DNA of 40,608 nucleotides from Sedimenticola thiotaurini. GTDB taxonomy: Bacteria > Pseudomonadota > Gammaproteobacteria > Chromatiales > Chromatiaceae. Both the position numbers and the translations under genes were made by a program. The stretch's first letter is position 1; the number at the start of each line of letters is the position of its first letter. The stretch spans positions 1-40,608 of the forward strand of contig VMRY01000089.1 in the NCBI GenBank assembly GCA_007713595.1. Direction: 5' to 3'. Below are positions 34,054 to 40,608 of the stretch, piece after piece. The notes below the pieces were generated by a model. The model had not been told where the DNA came from and ran no database searches. It saw only the letters and a list, made by a program, of their open reading frames with translations.

Positions 34054-36194
34054 GCACCAGTCACTACATGCCAATACGACGCCAACAGAGCTGGGTGCTT
34101 TGGCTCATTCTGTTAAGCGGGATAAGCCTCACAGTAATTGCATTCAGGTTTTCGATCTCGTGGGAGAAGCGCTCACAGCAGCTTATTTTTCAGCACCGTG
34201 TGGATGGTATTGTTGCCACCCTGAATAAAGAGCTAGCCATTAATATTGAAGTACTGCTCAGCCTGAATTCCCTGTTTCAGTCCTCTCAGCACGTTGACCG
34301 GGGGGAGTTCGAAATCTACACCAAGTCAAAACTAGCCCGATTCGACACGATCCAGGCATTGGAGTGGGCACCCAGGATCAGAGATGATGAAAGGGCTGGG
34401 CATGAGCGGCAGGCGCGAAATGAAGGTTTTGAAAATTACGTTATTACCCAGGGTTCCCGTGCAGGAACGATGGTCGCTGCAGATAAACGGGCTGAATATT
34501 ACCCGGTCTACTATGTAGAGCCACTTATCGGAAATGAGATTGTCATTGGATTTGATCTTGCGTCAAATTCATCCCGGAAGGCTGTTATGCAACAGGCAAC
34601 AGCGAGTGGTGAGGTGCGAGCCACAACAGGCATTCAACTGCTCCAGGGCGATCAGGGAATCCTGATAGCAGCACCTTTGTTTAGTCAGGATGAATCAGGG
34701 CAGCTGCGTGGTTTTAATCTCGGCGTTTATCGCATCGCACGCATCGTCAGCAAGGTATTCGAGCTGTCCCATATCGATCCCGCTGAATTCAGCATGAAGA
34801 TCTGGGATAGCACCGTCTCGGAAAACCCCACCATACTCTATTCCAATGATGTTGAAAGCCAGGTAGCAGAGGCGCCAACTTATACTGCATCACTTGCGGT
34901 TGCGGGGCGAACCTGGCGAATTGACCTCACCCCAACAGACCGATTTATCGCCGATGGCGGCACGGGCGGGCCATGGGTCATCCTTGTGGCGGGACTGTTG
35001 ATGAGTCTTCTGCTCACACAATATGTGCGCGTCCTGCGTTATCGTGAGGCCAAGGTGAGGTATCTGGTGGAACAGCGCACTCAGGAACTGGCATTGAGTG
35101 AGCGAACCACCAATATGATAGTAGATTCCGCAGTCACAGCGGTCATCACTATTGATAAGCACGGCTCAGTAAGGCGCTTTAACCCGGCTGCGGAGGAGAT
35201 ATTTGGCTACGCTGGTGACGAGGTGGTTGGACATAATGTGAAGATGCTTATGCCAGAGCCTTACCACTCCGAACATGACAGCTATCTACAGAACTATCAG
35301 CAGACGAGAAATGCCAAGATTATCGGGATAGGGCGAGAGGTGAGTGGTCGACGCAAAGATGGAACGGTCTTTCCTATGCTGCTGTCAGTTGGTGAGGCCC
35401 GGGTCGATAGTGACCCGATCTATGTCGGTACAGTGTTGGATATTACGCTACAAAAAGAGGCAGAACATTCCTTAATACATGCCAAGAATCTTGCAGAACG
35501 ATCCAACCGGCAGAAATCCGAGTTCCTGAATATGATGAGTCATGAACTGCGTACGCCGCTCACGGTGATTCTTGGCTACCTGCCGTTATTGAAAAAAGCC
35601 GAGGCCTTGCCACCTTCTGAGACGGTAGCTGCCATTGCTGCAGATATGGATGCATCAGGCCAGCATCTGCTGGCCCTGATCAATGATCTGTTAGACCTGT
35701 CCAAGATTGAGGCGGGTAGCATGCGGTTGCATCGAGAGATGATCTCAGCCAGAGAGGTAACAGATTCGGTGATGAGTAAATTAGAACCATCGGCGGAAAA
35801 AAAAGGGCTGGAGCTGGTTAATAGGACAGCTGATGAGTTGATGTATGCAGATCCTTTGCGGCTGCAGCAGATTCTGATCAATCTTATAGGCAATGCAATC
35901 AAGTTTACTCAACACGGCACTATCCAGGTGGGGTCGGAATTGATAGACGGATTTGTCCAGCTGACCGTCGCGGATACGGGTAGTGGGATTGCAGCAGAGG
36001 ATCTGCCGGTTATCTTTGACAAATTCAGCCAGATTGACAGTTCCAGTACCCGAAACCTGGGTGGATCAGGGCTTGGGCTGGCTATTACCAAGCAACTGGT
36101 ACAGCTCCATGGTGGCGAGATCAGCGTCACAAGCCAACTCGGCAAGGGCAGTCAGTTCGTTTTTACTATTCCTGTTAATGGAGGTACCGGATAG
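34050..36194 (+). CDS. CHASE-PAS hybrid-less sensor histidine kinase with FixL-like PAS
   Basis: This is a 714-residue membrane histidine kinase. It has TM1 (about 15-33), an extracytoplasmic CHASE domain (about 75-290; ALEWAPRIRDDERAGHERQA), TM2 (about 310-330), a PAS domain (about 355-475), HisKA with His498 (SHELRTPL) and HATPase with N box LINLIGNAIKFT, DTGSGIAAEDLP and GGSGLGLAIT. The PAS domain matches FixL closely: MPEPYHSEHDSYL, then IIGIGREVSGRRKDG. His409 aligns with the FixL haem ligand (His200 in B. japonicum) and Arg429, twenty residues on, with the O2-switch Arg220. Start: GTG 34050, overlapping the upstream EAL remnant; ATG 34068 is an alternative. Partners are the next two genes. 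Confidence 0.92.
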   Translation: MSTSHYMPIRRQQSWVLWLILLSGISLTVIAFRFSISWEKRSQQLIFQHRVDGIVATLNKELAINIEVLLSLNSLFQSSQHVDRGEFEIYTKSKLARFDTIQALEWAPRIRDDERAGHERQARNEGFENYVITQGSRAGTMVAADKRAEYYPVYYVEPLIGNEIVIGFDLASNSSRKAVMQQATASGEVRATTGIQLLQGDQGILIAAPLFSQDESGQLRGFNLGVYRIARIVSKVFELSHIDPAEFSMKIWDSTVSENPTILYSNDVESQVAEAPTYTASLAVAGRTWRIDLTPTDRFIADGGTGGPWVILVAGLLMSLLLTQYVRVLRYREAKVRYLVEQRTQELALSERTTNMIVDSAVTAVITIDKHGSVRRFNPAAEEIFGYAGDEVVGHNVKMLMPEPYHSEHDSYLQNYQQTRNAKIIGIGREVSGRRKDGTVFPMLLSVGEARVDSDPIYVGTVLDITLQKEAEHSLIHAKNLAERSNRQKSEFLNMMSHELRTPLTVILGYLPLLKKAEALPPSETVAAIAADMDASGQHLLALINDLLDLSKIEAGSMRLHREMISAREVTDSVMSKLEPSAEKKGLELVNRTADELMYADPLRLQQILINLIGNAIKFTQHGTIQVGSELIDGFVQLTVADTGSGIAAEDLPVIFDKFSQIDSSSTRNLGGSGLGLAITKQLVQLHGGEISVTSQLGKGSQFVFTIPVNGGTG

Positions 36195-36556
36195 TGGCAA
36201 AAATATTGTTGGTGGAGGATGACCTGATGATCAGTCGCATGCTGAGTTTGCGTCTGGGACTGAAGGGTCACGATGTAGATCTGGCGGAGAATGGCAAGAC
36301 TGGGATGGAGAAAGCGTTGGCCTCTGAATACGATATTGTTTTAATGGATATGCACATGCCTGTGATGGATGGCCATCAAGCGACTACTGCCTTGCGAGAT
36401 GCAGGTTATACCGGATTGATTGTGGCGGTTACTGCTTCGGTGATGAGCCAGGAGAGTGAGGCGGCCCTCAAGTCCGGTTGTGACAGTTATATCAACAAGC
36501 CGGTGTCGGAGAACTTTGAGCAGGAAGTGCAGGAGAAGCTTGATGGGAAACTCTAG
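36194..36556 (+). CDS. Stand-alone response regulator receiver
   Basis: This 120-residue single-domain receiver has all key residues: LLVEDD acidic pair, phospho-acceptor in IVLMDMHMPVMDG, Thr in AVTAS and Lys in INKPV. The GTG start overlaps the histidine kinase stop codon by one base, so the two are co-translated. It has no output domain and probably acts as a phosphate shuttle between the kinase and the Hpt domain of the next protein. Confidence 0.93.
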   Translation: MAKILLVEDDLMISRMLSLRLGLKGHDVDLAENGKTGMEKALASEYDIVLMDMHMPVMDGHQATTALRDAGYTGLIVAVTASVMSQESEAALKSGCDSYINKPVSENFEQEVQEKLDGKL

Positions 36557-36567
36557 CGGATACGATC

Positions 36568-38229
36568 ATGGCTGATCAAGCCTCCATCCTCGAGCAGTTG
36601 GAGGCAGTATCCCGTGCCTTTAAGGCACAGCTGCCTGAACGTGGCAGGGAGATTGAGCGTCAGTGGTCAGCCGTCAGAAAACAGCCTGATGATCTGGACC
36701 TTCTGGAGGGACTGTATCGTCTCACTCATAACCTGGCTGGTGCCGGAGGCACTTTTGGCTTTAGCCAGATTACCGATGTTGCTCGCGAGGTAACTGAGCC
36801 GCTCAGGATTGCACTGAAGGAGCGCAAGGCTGGGTTGTTAGTTACGGAGCAAGCCTCACTGGATGCGTGCGTGAAACTTCTAATAGAGCTCTGCATCCAT
36901 CCGGCTCTTGATACAGAGGCAACTGTCTCTCCAGCCAAGCCGCTGTTTCCGGAGTTACCTGCTACTCTGCACTCCCTGACCAAGTTGGTCTACCTGTTAA
37001 GTGAATCTACTGAGGATGTTTCCGGGTTGGTGGAGAATCTACAGAATCTTGGCGCGCGGGTAGTACTGTTTGAGTCAGCCAGCTCACTTAGCGGTGCAAT
37101 TCTGGAAACATCGCCTGCCGCTGTATTGGTCAATTCTCCAGCTGATAAAATATCAGTAGCTTTTGATCTTCCTGAGACCGTATCGCGGCCACCCATGATC
37201 ATGTTGTCTGAGTCAGATGACTTTGATTCCAGGTTATCTGCAGTCCGTGCGGGCATGGAGGGTTTTTTCGTCAAGCCGGTTGATGTGTCTGCTGTACTTA
37301 ACCTGGTTGATTCTCTCATGCCCCGTGAGGAGGAATCGCCGTTCCGGGTATTGATTGTTGATGATGATCAGAGTCAGGCCAAGTATGCCTCGATCGTGCT
37401 GGAACAGGCAGGTATTACAACCCGGATTATTCATGATCCTACTGAAGTGCTGGAGCAGTTAGCAGAATTCAATCCGGAGCTGCTGCTGTTTGATATCTAC
37501 ATGCCACAATGCAGTGGCATTGAGTTGGCAAAGATTGTCCGGCAAATGGACAACTATGTCAGTGTGCCGATTATATTTCTGTCCGTTGAGCGTGAGCGCG
37601 TACACCAGCTGGAGGCACTGCAAATCGGAGCCGATGACTTTCTCACCAAACCGATACGACCCAAAGAACTGGTCTTATCAGTTATGGTCAGGGTCTGGCG
37701 TTCCCGAACCCTGCGCTGGATGATGGTAAGAGATAGCCTCACAGGACTGTTCAATCATGCGACCATCATGGAGCGGCTGAATAACAGTTTCGCATTGGCA
37801 CAGCGCCAGAGCAGCCATTTAAGTGTCGCCATGATTGATCTCGACCACTTCAAGCAAATAAATGACACTTATGGTCACAGTACCGGTGACAGAGTACTGG
37901 CCGGGTTTTCACGCTTGTTGTGCGAGCGTCTGCGCGGGAGTGATGTTGTCGGTCGCTATGGGGGTGAGGAGTTTCTTGTGGTTTTGCCCGATACTACACT
38001 CGAGCATGCAGAGCTGGTTATTGAAGAGATCAGGCTGGTCTTTGCAAAGACACGTTTTACGGCTAACGGAGAGCTCTTTTCGGTTACGCTGAGTGCTGGT
38101 GTTGCAGATTTTCCAAGGGTCGGATCAGCCTCTGGTCTGCTGGATGCGGCCGATATTGCCCTTTATAAAGCCAAAGAGCAGGGCCGCAACCGCATCGTGT
38201 CGGCATCCTCTCTGGTAAAAAAGCAGTGA
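36568..38229 (+). CDS. Hpt - pseudoreceiver - receiver - GGDEF diguanylate cyclase
   Basis: This 553-residue cytoplasmic output protein has, in order, an Hpt domain (His54 in THNLAGAGGTFGF); a degenerate receiver (about 135-250) whose phospho-acceptor position is Asn189 (AVLVNSPADK) though it keeps FVKPVD; a complete receiver (LIVDDD; Asp309 in LLFDIYMP; FLTKPIRP); and a C-terminal GGDEF domain (DSLTGLFNHATIM) with active-site GGEEF (465-469) and an RxxD inhibitory site (RGSD). It starts 12 bases after the stand-alone receiver. The chain kinase, receiver, Hpt, receiver would form a phosphorelay that controls c-di-GMP synthesis. Architecture is seen; the phosphate route is inference. Confidence 0.92.
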   Translation: MADQASILEQLEAVSRAFKAQLPERGREIERQWSAVRKQPDDLDLLEGLYRLTHNLAGAGGTFGFSQITDVAREVTEPLRIALKERKAGLLVTEQASLDACVKLLIELCIHPALDTEATVSPAKPLFPELPATLHSLTKLVYLLSESTEDVSGLVENLQNLGARVVLFESASSLSGAILETSPAAVLVNSPADKISVAFDLPETVSRPPMIMLSESDDFDSRLSAVRAGMEGFFVKPVDVSAVLNLVDSLMPREEESPFRVLIVDDDQSQAKYASIVLEQAGITTRIIHDPTEVLEQLAEFNPELLLFDIYMPQCSGIELAKIVRQMDNYVSVPIIFLSVERERVHQLEALQIGADDFLTKPIRPKELVLSVMVRVWRSRTLRWMMVRDSLTGLFNHATIMERLNNSFALAQRQSSHLSVAMIDLDHFKQINDTYGHSTGDRVLAGFSRLLCERLRGSDVVGRYGGEEFLVVLPDTTLEHAELVIEEIRLVFAKTRFTANGELFSVTLSAGVADFPRVGSASGLLDAADIALYKAKEQGRNRIVSASSLVKKQ

Positions 38230-38250
38230 TTTTCTTAGTCTGCCAGCTCT

Positions 38251-38264
38251 GTCTCTAGAGAGAC
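38251..38264. other. 14-bp palindrome at convergent gene ends
   Basis: GTCTCTAGAGAGAC is a perfect palindrome covering the stop codon of the peroxiredoxin-like gene, 22 bases beyond the stop of the GGDEF protein. It could be part of a weak terminator, but no loop is possible without opening the centre. Confidence 0.3.
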
Positions 38265-38899
38265 TTCAATGTCTGGATGATCTCCATAGGCTCCATGCGC
38301 CGGGTGTAATCGGCATCAATAAATCGGTAGGCGATTGTGCCGTTCTCTCTGATCACAAAGGTTGCAGGGAGCGGCAGTTCAAAGGTTTCATCACCATTGC
38401 AGGCGGGCAGATCAATCCCAAAACCGACGTAGATGGAGCGGATTGATTCGGGTAGAGAGAAGACCAGTCCAAGTTGGCGAGAGATGCGATTCCCCACGTC
38501 ACTTAATATCTCGAATCCAGGGGTATGTCGCTCCTCAGTCTCTTTGACCTTATCAGGCAATTCCGGGGCAATGGCAATCAGGTTTGCCCCCAATGACTGA
38601 ATCTCAGGGAGTACTGCCTTCAGGGCGCGAATTTCCAGATTGCAGTAAGGGCACCAGCCTCCTCGATAGATACTCAGTACCACAGGGCCTTGGCTTAGCA
38701 GCGTGGAGAGGCGAACTTCCTTGCCCTCGGCATTTGGCAGGGTGAAGTCCGGGATAGGCTCTCCTGATCCCAGTGCGCGGTTTTCTATGCCGGATGCCTT
38801 CAGGTCTGCGGTGGCTTGTCCCATCGTCTGGATGATTTCTGGCGTCGCCTTGTTTATGGTGCTTTTTTTCTGCTCATCAAGCTGTTGCTGTAGGCCCAT
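38255..38899 (-). CDS. Peroxiredoxin-like (AhpC/TSA family) protein
   Basis: This 214-residue thioredoxin-fold protein has an AhpC/TSA-type domain: IPDFTLPNAEGKEVRLSTLL, then SIYRGGWCPYCNLEIRALKA with a CPYC motif, LIAIAPELPDKVKETEE and LPATFVIRENGTIAYRF. It is presumably a thiol-dependent peroxidase or thioredoxin-like reductase; the CxxC active site differs from classical two-Cys peroxiredoxins. An N-terminal helix of about 45 residues precedes the domain. Start: ATG 38899 with GGAGA six bases upstream, preferred over the open frame to 38956, which runs into the operator. It diverges from a TetR regulator that very likely represses it. Confidence 0.88.
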   Translation of the reverse strand: MGLQQQLDEQKKSTINKATPEIIQTMGQATADLKASGIENRALGSGEPIPDFTLPNAEGKEVRLSTLLSQGPVVLSIYRGGWCPYCNLEIRALKAVLPEIQSLGANLIAIAPELPDKVKETEERHTPGFEILSDVGNRISRQLGLVFSLPESIRSIYVGFGIDLPACNGDETFELPLPATFVIRENGTIAYRFIDADYTRRMEPMEIIQTLKSL

Positions 38900-38938
38900 G
38901 CTGTTCTCCATTCGGGTAATTAACCGGGAAATACTGAT

Positions 38939-38984
38939 AATTGAATGATTGCTCAATAACTAGTAATTGAATGATTGCTCAATA
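38939..38984. promoter_or_regulatory. Tandem TetR operators between peroxiredoxin-like gene and tetR
   Basis: The 20-base sequence AATTGAATGATTGCTCAATA occurs twice, at 38939-38958 and 38965-38984, with a 26-base period. Each copy has dyad symmetry ATTGA-N8-TCAAT, the form expected for a TetR-family dimer. On the plus strand the second copy contains TTGAAT, 17 bases before TAAAAG (38990-38995), a plausible tetR promoter; the operator would thus autoregulate tetR and control the divergent gene. Confidence 0.82.
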
Positions 38985-39002
38985 TCTTGTAAAAGTAAAG
39001 CC

Positions 39003-39590
39003 ATGGCTCGACCAATTGAATTTAACCGCGAGGCTGTACTGGAAAAATCCATGCGGGTTTTCTGGCGTTATGGCTATGCAAGCACCTCGATACAGCGACT
39101 CAGCACCAAGATGGCGCTTCATCCTGGTAGCCTGTATGGCGCATTTAAAAATAAACGCCAGCTGTTTCTGGAGGCACTCGATCTCTATTTTGAGCGGAGC
39201 AGTGAACAGTTGCGGGAGCAGCTGGCATCGGGCGGTAGCCCGCTCGAAGGCATCCGGCGTTTTTTTAGCCGGCTGGTTGAGCAGATGCTGGATGAGGAGA
39301 GCATCAAGGGTTGCCTGATGATTAATACGGCCACTGAGTTGGCCGAAGAGGGTGATGATGAGGTGATCCGAAAGCGTCTGGATCAAATGTTCAAGAGTCA
39401 TGAACAGCAGTTTTACCAAGCGCTTGTAGATGCACAGAGCTGTGGCGAACTGGCAAAAGATAAGCGGCTGGATGAACTGGCTCGCTACCTCCTGGTGGGG
39501 GTTCGCGGGTTGCGGGTTTATAGCCAGACCCGACCCACACGTCAGGAGCTCGAAGGTGTCGTCAGGCAGCTACTCTCTGTGCTGACCTAG
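39003..39590 (+). CDS. TetR/AcrR family transcriptional regulator
   Basis: This is a 195-residue regulator. The N-terminal helix-turn-helix domain reads EKSMRVFWRYGYASTSIQRL, then MALHPGSLYGAFKNKRQLF. The C-terminal ligand-binding region contains GCLMINTATELAEEGDDEVI, typical of the TetR subgroup that controls redox or electrophile-responsive enzymes. Start: ATG 39003; the region before it has only AAAG, and the predicted promoter puts the transcript start almost at the ATG, so a leaderless mRNA is possible. It diverges from the peroxiredoxin-like gene around two operator copies. Confidence 0.92.
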   Translation: MARPIEFNREAVLEKSMRVFWRYGYASTSIQRLSTKMALHPGSLYGAFKNKRQLFLEALDLYFERSSEQLREQLASGGSPLEGIRRFFSRLVEQMLDEESIKGCLMINTATELAEEGDDEVIRKRLDQMFKSHEQQFYQALVDAQSCGELAKDKRLDELARYLLVGVRGLRVYSQTRPTRQELEGVVRQLLSVLT

Positions 39591-39614
39591 CCACTCAATC
39601 GTTATCTCTTAGCG

Positions 39615-40217
39615 GTGAATTATCTTGCCCATGTTTTTCTCTCTCCCCTCGATCCAGAGCAGCAGCTCGGCAGCCTGATTGCAGACTTTACCCGTGGGCA
39701 GTTGGTGACCCTGGCCGATCACTATTCGCCGGGGATTATGCAGGGTATTACGCTGCATCGACGGATAGACCGCTTCACTGATGACAGCGACTTTGTGTTG
39801 CAGAGTAAAAGGCTGTTTTCAGATGAGCAACGCCGCTACGCTGGCATCATCCTTGATATACTTTATGATCATTTTCTAAACTGTTACTGGGATCAGTACA
39901 GTGATACGGATCGCCTGGGCTTCATAAAGGAAATTTACAAATTACTGGCTCTGGAACAGAATCGGCTCCCCCTGAGACTGAAACGGCTGGTACCACGGAT
40001 TATCAATGAGGACTGGATGGGGTCTTATCATGATCTGGAACAGCTTGGGCAGGTGTATCAGCGCATGGCATTGCGCCTGCGCAGACCCAACCCACTGGGC
40101 AGTACACTCAACGAAGTGAAGCGGCTCTATCCAAGGTTATCAGAGGATTTTCACTGTTTTTTCCCTGAACTGATCAAATTCACTGAACAACAGCAGAGGT
40201 TACTAGAGCAAAAATGA
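39615..40217 (+). CDS. acpH: Acyl carrier protein phosphodiesterase
   Basis: This 200-residue enzyme of the AcpH family removes the 4'-phosphopantetheine group from ACP. It starts with the characteristic NYLAHVFLSPLDPEQQLGSLIADF, and contains LHRRIDRFTDDSD and the metal-site type DILYDHFLNCYW. The start codon is GTG at 39615; there is only a weak ribosome-binding site (CTTAGCG). It overlaps the next gene by three bases (ATGA). Confidence 0.92.
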   Translation: MNYLAHVFLSPLDPEQQLGSLIADFTRGQLVTLADHYSPGIMQGITLHRRIDRFTDDSDFVLQSKRLFSDEQRRYAGIILDILYDHFLNCYWDQYSDTDRLGFIKEIYKLLALEQNRLPLRLKRLVPRIINEDWMGSYHDLEQLGQVYQRMALRLRRPNPLGSTLNEVKRLYPRLSEDFHCFFPELIKFTEQQQRLLEQK

Positions 40218-40608
40218 TTCCAGCAAAAGTGAAGGAGATACTCGAAGCCCATGGCCTGTCTGCGCTGGAGTTTGAGCCGGGCAGTACACCAACCTCCGAA
40301 TTGGCGGCGGCCCGAATTGGTGTAACTGTCGGGCAGATCGCCAAATCGATGCTGTTCAAGGGGAAGAGTGGTGATTTCTTTCTGGCAGTCTGCCCCGGTA
40401 ACTTGCGCGTATGCAGTAAAAAGATGAAACAGGCGGTAGGGACAAAAGTACGTATGGCGCGAGTTGATGAAACTGAGATGGTAACCGGTTTCAAACCGGG
40501 TGGGGTCTGCCCTTTCGGTGTTATGGGGGTGGAGATCCTGATCGATATCGGATTATCAGATTACGCCACGATCTATCCAGCCTCTGGTACAGATGCCTCT
40601 GGCGTGCC
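40214..40608 (+). CDS. YbaK/EbsC-type aminoacyl-tRNA deacylase (partial, cut by window end)
   Basis: This is the first 131 residues of a YbaK/ProX-family protein, which edits mischarged tRNA. The start MIPAKVKEILEAHGLSALEF is followed by ELAAARIGVTVGQIAKSMLF with the conserved lysine, and by GGVCPFGV, the family's GGxxPxG-type loop. The stop codon lies beyond the window. It is translationally coupled to acpH. Substrate specificity (Cys-tRNA-Pro or another) cannot be decided. Confidence 0.88.
   Translation, partial: MIPAKVKEILEAHGLSALEFEPGSTPTSELAAARIGVTVGQIAKSMLFKGKSGDFFLAVCPGNLRVCSKKMKQAVGTKVRMARVDETEMVTGFKPGGVCPFGVMGVEILIDIGLSDYATIYPASGTDASGV

Noticed and set aside
1-40608. tRNA genes, CRISPR arrays, insertion sequences or prophage
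   Set aside because: No cloverleaf-like segments, regularly spaced repeats, transposase or phage reading frames were seen; the only exact direct repeat of note is the TetR operator pair.

Overview
The window is a chromosomal segment of a gammaproteobacterium, almost certainly a sulfur oxidiser. The evidence is an intact reverse-type dissimilatory sulfite reductase alpha subunit (dsrA), a class III polyhydroxyalkanoate (PHA) synthase (phaE/phaC) of the kind found in purple sulfur bacteria and relatives, ubiquinone synthesis (ubiC/ubiA), a bioBFHCD operon of the gammaproteobacterial type, and the familiar rph, yicC-gmk-rpoZ-spoT-ridA and recG neighbourhoods. Naming a genus (Sedimenticola/Thiodiazotropha-like Chromatiales would fit) is inference. 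I see no tRNA, rRNA, CRISPR array, prophage or insertion sequence. Gene density is high and nothing looks like a recent genomic island.

Layout. (1) 1-1843: a chemoreceptor behind a near-consensus sigma-28 promoter. (2) 1844-5795: a divergent LysR regulator and a beta-alanine catabolic pair (omega-aminotransferase, semialdehyde dehydrogenase). (3) 5796-8193: a structured intergenic segment, then a membrane diguanylate cyclase with hemerythrin, NIT and HAMP domains. (4) 8263-10813, minus strand: an overlapping Ser/Thr kinase - PP2C phosphatase - RNase PH operon; the kinase appears to use an ATT start codon. (5) 10978-15640: yicC, gmk, rpoZ, spoT, ridA. (6) 15643-16397, minus strand: a YjbQ/thiamine-binding pair. 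(7) 16488-20176: recG, ubiC, ubiA. (8) 20226-21473: a single dsrA without dsrB. (9) 21766-26416: a PHA island with phasin, phaR, phaA, phaE and phaC, whose control regions share sequence motifs. (10) 26421-28530, minus strand: hisG, a ydcH-like gene and comF. (11) 28520-33245: a BirA-type operator and bioBFHCD. (12) 33384-38229: a phosphorelay feeding c-di-GMP synthesis, made of the remnant of a receiver/PAS/.../EAL protein broken by an out-of-frame deletion, a CHASE-PAS-histidine kinase whose PAS domain keeps the FixL haem-ligand pattern, a stand-alone receiver, and an Hpt-pseudoreceiver-receiver-GGDEF output protein. (13) 38255-39590: a peroxiredoxin-like gene and a TetR regulator diverging around two exact 20-bp operator copies. 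(14) 39603-40608: acpH and a YbaK-type deacylase cut by the window edge.

Together the accessory part speaks of an organism on an oxygen/sulfide/nitrate interface: sulfur oxidation, PHA storage, chemotaxis, and two c-di-GMP modules with candidate oxygen- or NOx-responsive inputs (hemerythrin/NIT and a FixL-like PAS). The most noteworthy items are the ATT-start kinase, the hemerythrin-NIT cyclase with a substituted iron ligand, the haem-PAS phosphorelay next to a freshly broken EAL gene, the solitary dsrA, and the shared motifs of the PHA promoters.
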